DNA of 64,000 nucleotides. It comes from Mansonella perstans (lineage: Eukaryota; Nematoda; Chromadorea; Rhabditida; Onchocercidae). The notes below the pieces were generated by a model. That model saw nothing but the letters and a program-made list of their open reading frames with translations. It searched no databases and was not told where the DNA came from. Positions 62,201-64,000 of this stretch are shown here, one piece after another (the first letter of the stretch is position 1; every line of letters starts with the position of its first letter). The stretch is taken from positions 62,001 through 126,000 of the forward strand of contig JBAMDO010000141.1 of NCBI GenBank assembly GCA_037074765.1. The letters run 5' to 3'. The position numbers and the translations under genes were made by a program.

Positions 62201-63132
62201 TTGTAAAATTTGTGATGCTGCAGCAGCCATCTGTGTGGCTATATATGGATTAAAAGTAGCAATTGGTGTTACATGTTGTAACATTGCAGTATGTGTTGTA
62301 ACATATGCTGCTGCTGCTGCAGCTGCTGCAATATTACATACTGCAGCAGTTGCAACTGCAGAAGCATTAGAATGTGTGACAGTAGTAGCAGAGTTGGTAT
62401 TGAAGTGAAATGGAAAAGCCAATTGCTGCATAAAACTTAATGATGGCATCATTGGATACGGTACGATTAACGGTGATGTTGCCACATTCAAGCTGTTACC
62501 GATTGTTGCTTCCAGTGTTGCTATATCCATTGATGCATTGAGGTACGGTATGTTGGGCCTAAAAAATCCTAGTTAAATATTACTAAAGTAAATAATATAA
62601 TTTCAACGAATGCAATGAAGTAATTCTAGTAATTTCCAATCTATCCTTGTCCATTCTTTCTAAAAATGATCGTATCAAATACATAATGATATATATTATT
62701 AATCATTTTTAAAAGTTATCAATAATTTTGAAATGTATGTGATATACAGTATCACTGCATTGTTAATGCATTTTGCTATCAAATAAAAAGACACTTATGA
62801 GAAAATCTCTCTTAAAAAATTAAAAATCGTTGATAGCAATTTTTACATAAAGATGAAGGATGATATATCATTAATAAATTGGAAAAAATTTCAGGAAATA
62901 AAAGTATTTGCAAACATTTTCTCTATAAATAAGTTTTAACAATGTTTTAAAAAAAAGTTTCAAGTTATACTCTTTTCCATTGGATGTTTTGATTAGCTTT
63001 GCAATTTTGATGTCGGAAAGGAAATGTGTATTGGATAAAATTTCCAAATGACAAGCATCCGTGGTAGAAGGTATCAGGACGCCGCTATTCGGCAAACAAG
63101 CCCGAATACGTGCTTCAAGCAATGATATTGCA
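59262..63132 (-). CDS. CCCH-type zinc-finger protein, 3' eight exons (about 431 aa seen; 5' end outside window or not found)
   Basis: Exons in transcript order: 63132-62971, 62558-62108, 61076-60959, 60754-60663, 60405-60315, 60146-59948, 59720-59587, 59311-59262; all phases agree to a TAA. The first visible exon is internal (phase 2 start). Exon 62558-62108 is low-complexity, with an alanine run and Gln/Asn-rich stretches. Exon 61076 is acidic. The last exons carry tandem Cys/His fingers: PCRFWHPREQCRYYPNC and CGFAHPFCGDFCRCPKG, preceded by QCIHWNNPKHRLDF. Such fingers usually bind RNA, and the arrangement recalls Nab2/ZC3H14-like fingers, though the fit is not certain. I recall a C. elegans CCCH protein with very similar fingers but cannot name it safely. 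Intron 5 has a duplicated donor that could add 18 in-frame residues. Confidence 0.85.
60210..60320. repeat. Tandem duplication spanning a 5' splice site
   Basis: Two copies of a 50-60-bp unit (TTGAATGATG... to GGTTTAATACC) lie end to end across the donor of exon 60405-60315. Each carries an AAAG|GTATTAAACC donor, at 60315 and 60261, exactly 54 bases apart, so either keeps the frame. Confidence 0.9.
61200..61630. other. Less AT-rich, coding-like island inside intron 2 of the zinc-finger gene
   Basis: Base composition differs sharply from the flanks. One plus-strand frame reads ISNQADGARLAMQAIHPEGY and, after stops, resumes as FKDSSTLKDESVSKANEI; another frame just upstream reads QAIVYASIGSYAIQISTKVQ. 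This looks like a decayed inserted gene or mobile-element piece. I cannot identify the source. Confidence 0.45.
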
Positions 63133-64000
63133 CTGAAAATTTATATAAATTTTAGTTTGAAAAAGTTTTACTGCAATTGTGCATCTATTAAATAAACTAT
63201 TTCATGTCGCAATATCACGTGAATTTTTATTTTAGTCCTAATTATAAAAATCCATTCATCTTGCGCGTCAATGAAATTGTCAACATTGTTTTTGCAAGTT
63301 AAAATTTAAATCTAAAAATTTAAAAGCCTAAAAAAAGAAAAAGAGTAAAAATATTTAGATCTTCAAAATCGAACATTATCAAATGCGCAAATGATATTTT
63401 ATCTCCACATGTTAGCTTTTTTTTGAACAAAGTTTAATAATCATAGAATTAAAATAAGAATTGGATCAGGCCAGATGATAATAATACAGAAATCAAAATT
63501 ACAACGATGCAATCTTTCGATATGGTTTGATCGTAATCAGCTGTTGACGATCTTTTGGTATGTCAAAATGTCACTAATAATTTATCACTGAATACTTTCA
63601 TTGCCAATCTTACAGCAAACAATTTTGATTTAAAATATTACAAAATAGAGTTTTATTTCATGGAAAAAGAGAATAAATTAAGTTGAGCGATATTTGTAAA
63701 CCATAAATATTGATGTTTTAGTAATTTTAATATTTACATTTTTAAAACTTCCTTATTCTGTTAAAAAAAACAAACGAAAGCAAATATACAAAGAAATGGA
63801 TTAGGCATAGAAATAGATGCCTACAAAACTTGCATTTTTCATTCCTACTTATTATCAATCAAGAAATTGGTAATGGATATGCTTGCTGATTACCACTTCA
63901 TGTTGCAAAATTTGGGAAAATTTTGTTGATTTTAATGTTGGTAAAAACTCTTCAAAGTTTTAAAAAAAGAATTCTTAAATACAATACTGATAATGACCAA
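63133..64000. other. Intron or 5' region of the zinc-finger gene
   Basis: The next upstream exon must end in phase 2, but no convincing minus-strand exon is visible to the window edge. The sequence is AT-rich with short homopolymers. Confidence 0.4.

Overview
The window is nuclear DNA from a nematode, most likely a spirurid or filarial-type parasite. The sequence is strongly AT-rich. Genes are split into many short exons separated by AT-rich introns with TTTCAG-like 3' splice sites. Several first exons have a free-standing TTTCAG-like acceptor a few bases before the ATG, as expected for spliced-leader trans-splicing. The pyruvate dehydrogenase E2 gene has a single lipoyl domain, and there are ET-module-like cysteine-rich secreted proteins; both fit nematodes. 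The genus is inference. Exon models below were built by hand from reading frame, splice signals and phase; each spliced CDS closes without internal stops unless stated.

Layout: (1) 576-2604 (+) an unrecognised 316-aa protein; its first exon lies in a segment that recurs at 54.8 kb. (2) 2948-9476 (-) a complete dihydrolipoamide acetyltransferase gene (10 exons, 514 aa), convergent with the first gene and with a 2.8-kb intron. (3) 9.5-14.9 kb gene-poor, with a 37-bp tandem repeat. (4) 14940-17270 (-) a small secreted cysteine-rich protein. (5) 19720-20279 (-) the 3' exons of an unrecognised gene. (6) 20.3-30.0 kb very AT-rich with no supportable gene. (7) 30065-30957 (+) a 109-aa protein that is essentially one CARD. 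(8) 31.9-38.7 kb a rearranged duplication: a broken copy (32.5-33.6 kb) and an apparently working copy (35.4-38.7 kb) of a coiled-coil gene, plus an inverted copy of its first-exon segment. (9) 38.7-43.5 kb gene-free, with small repeats. (10) 43537-50156 and 50361-52112 (+) two tandem secreted proteins with repeated CCC-containing modules. (11) 52.2-56.2 kb a patchwork: an inverted copy of an exon of the first module gene, a degenerate stretch, a second copy of the segment from window start, a 28S rRNA fragment split by a third partial copy of that segment, and one half of a dispersed inverted repeat. (12) 56.2-59.3 kb AT-rich and gene-free. (13) 59262-63132 (-) the 3' eight exons of a CCCH zinc-finger protein that continues beyond the right edge.

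The genes do not form one pathway. DLAT is mitochondrial carbon metabolism, the CARD protein suggests cell-death or immune-type signalling, the ET-like and small cysteine-rich proteins are probably secreted or surface proteins, and the zinc-finger protein probably binds RNA. What is unusual here is the local rearrangement: direct, inverted and nested duplications that copied single exons, and an rRNA fragment stranded among protein genes.
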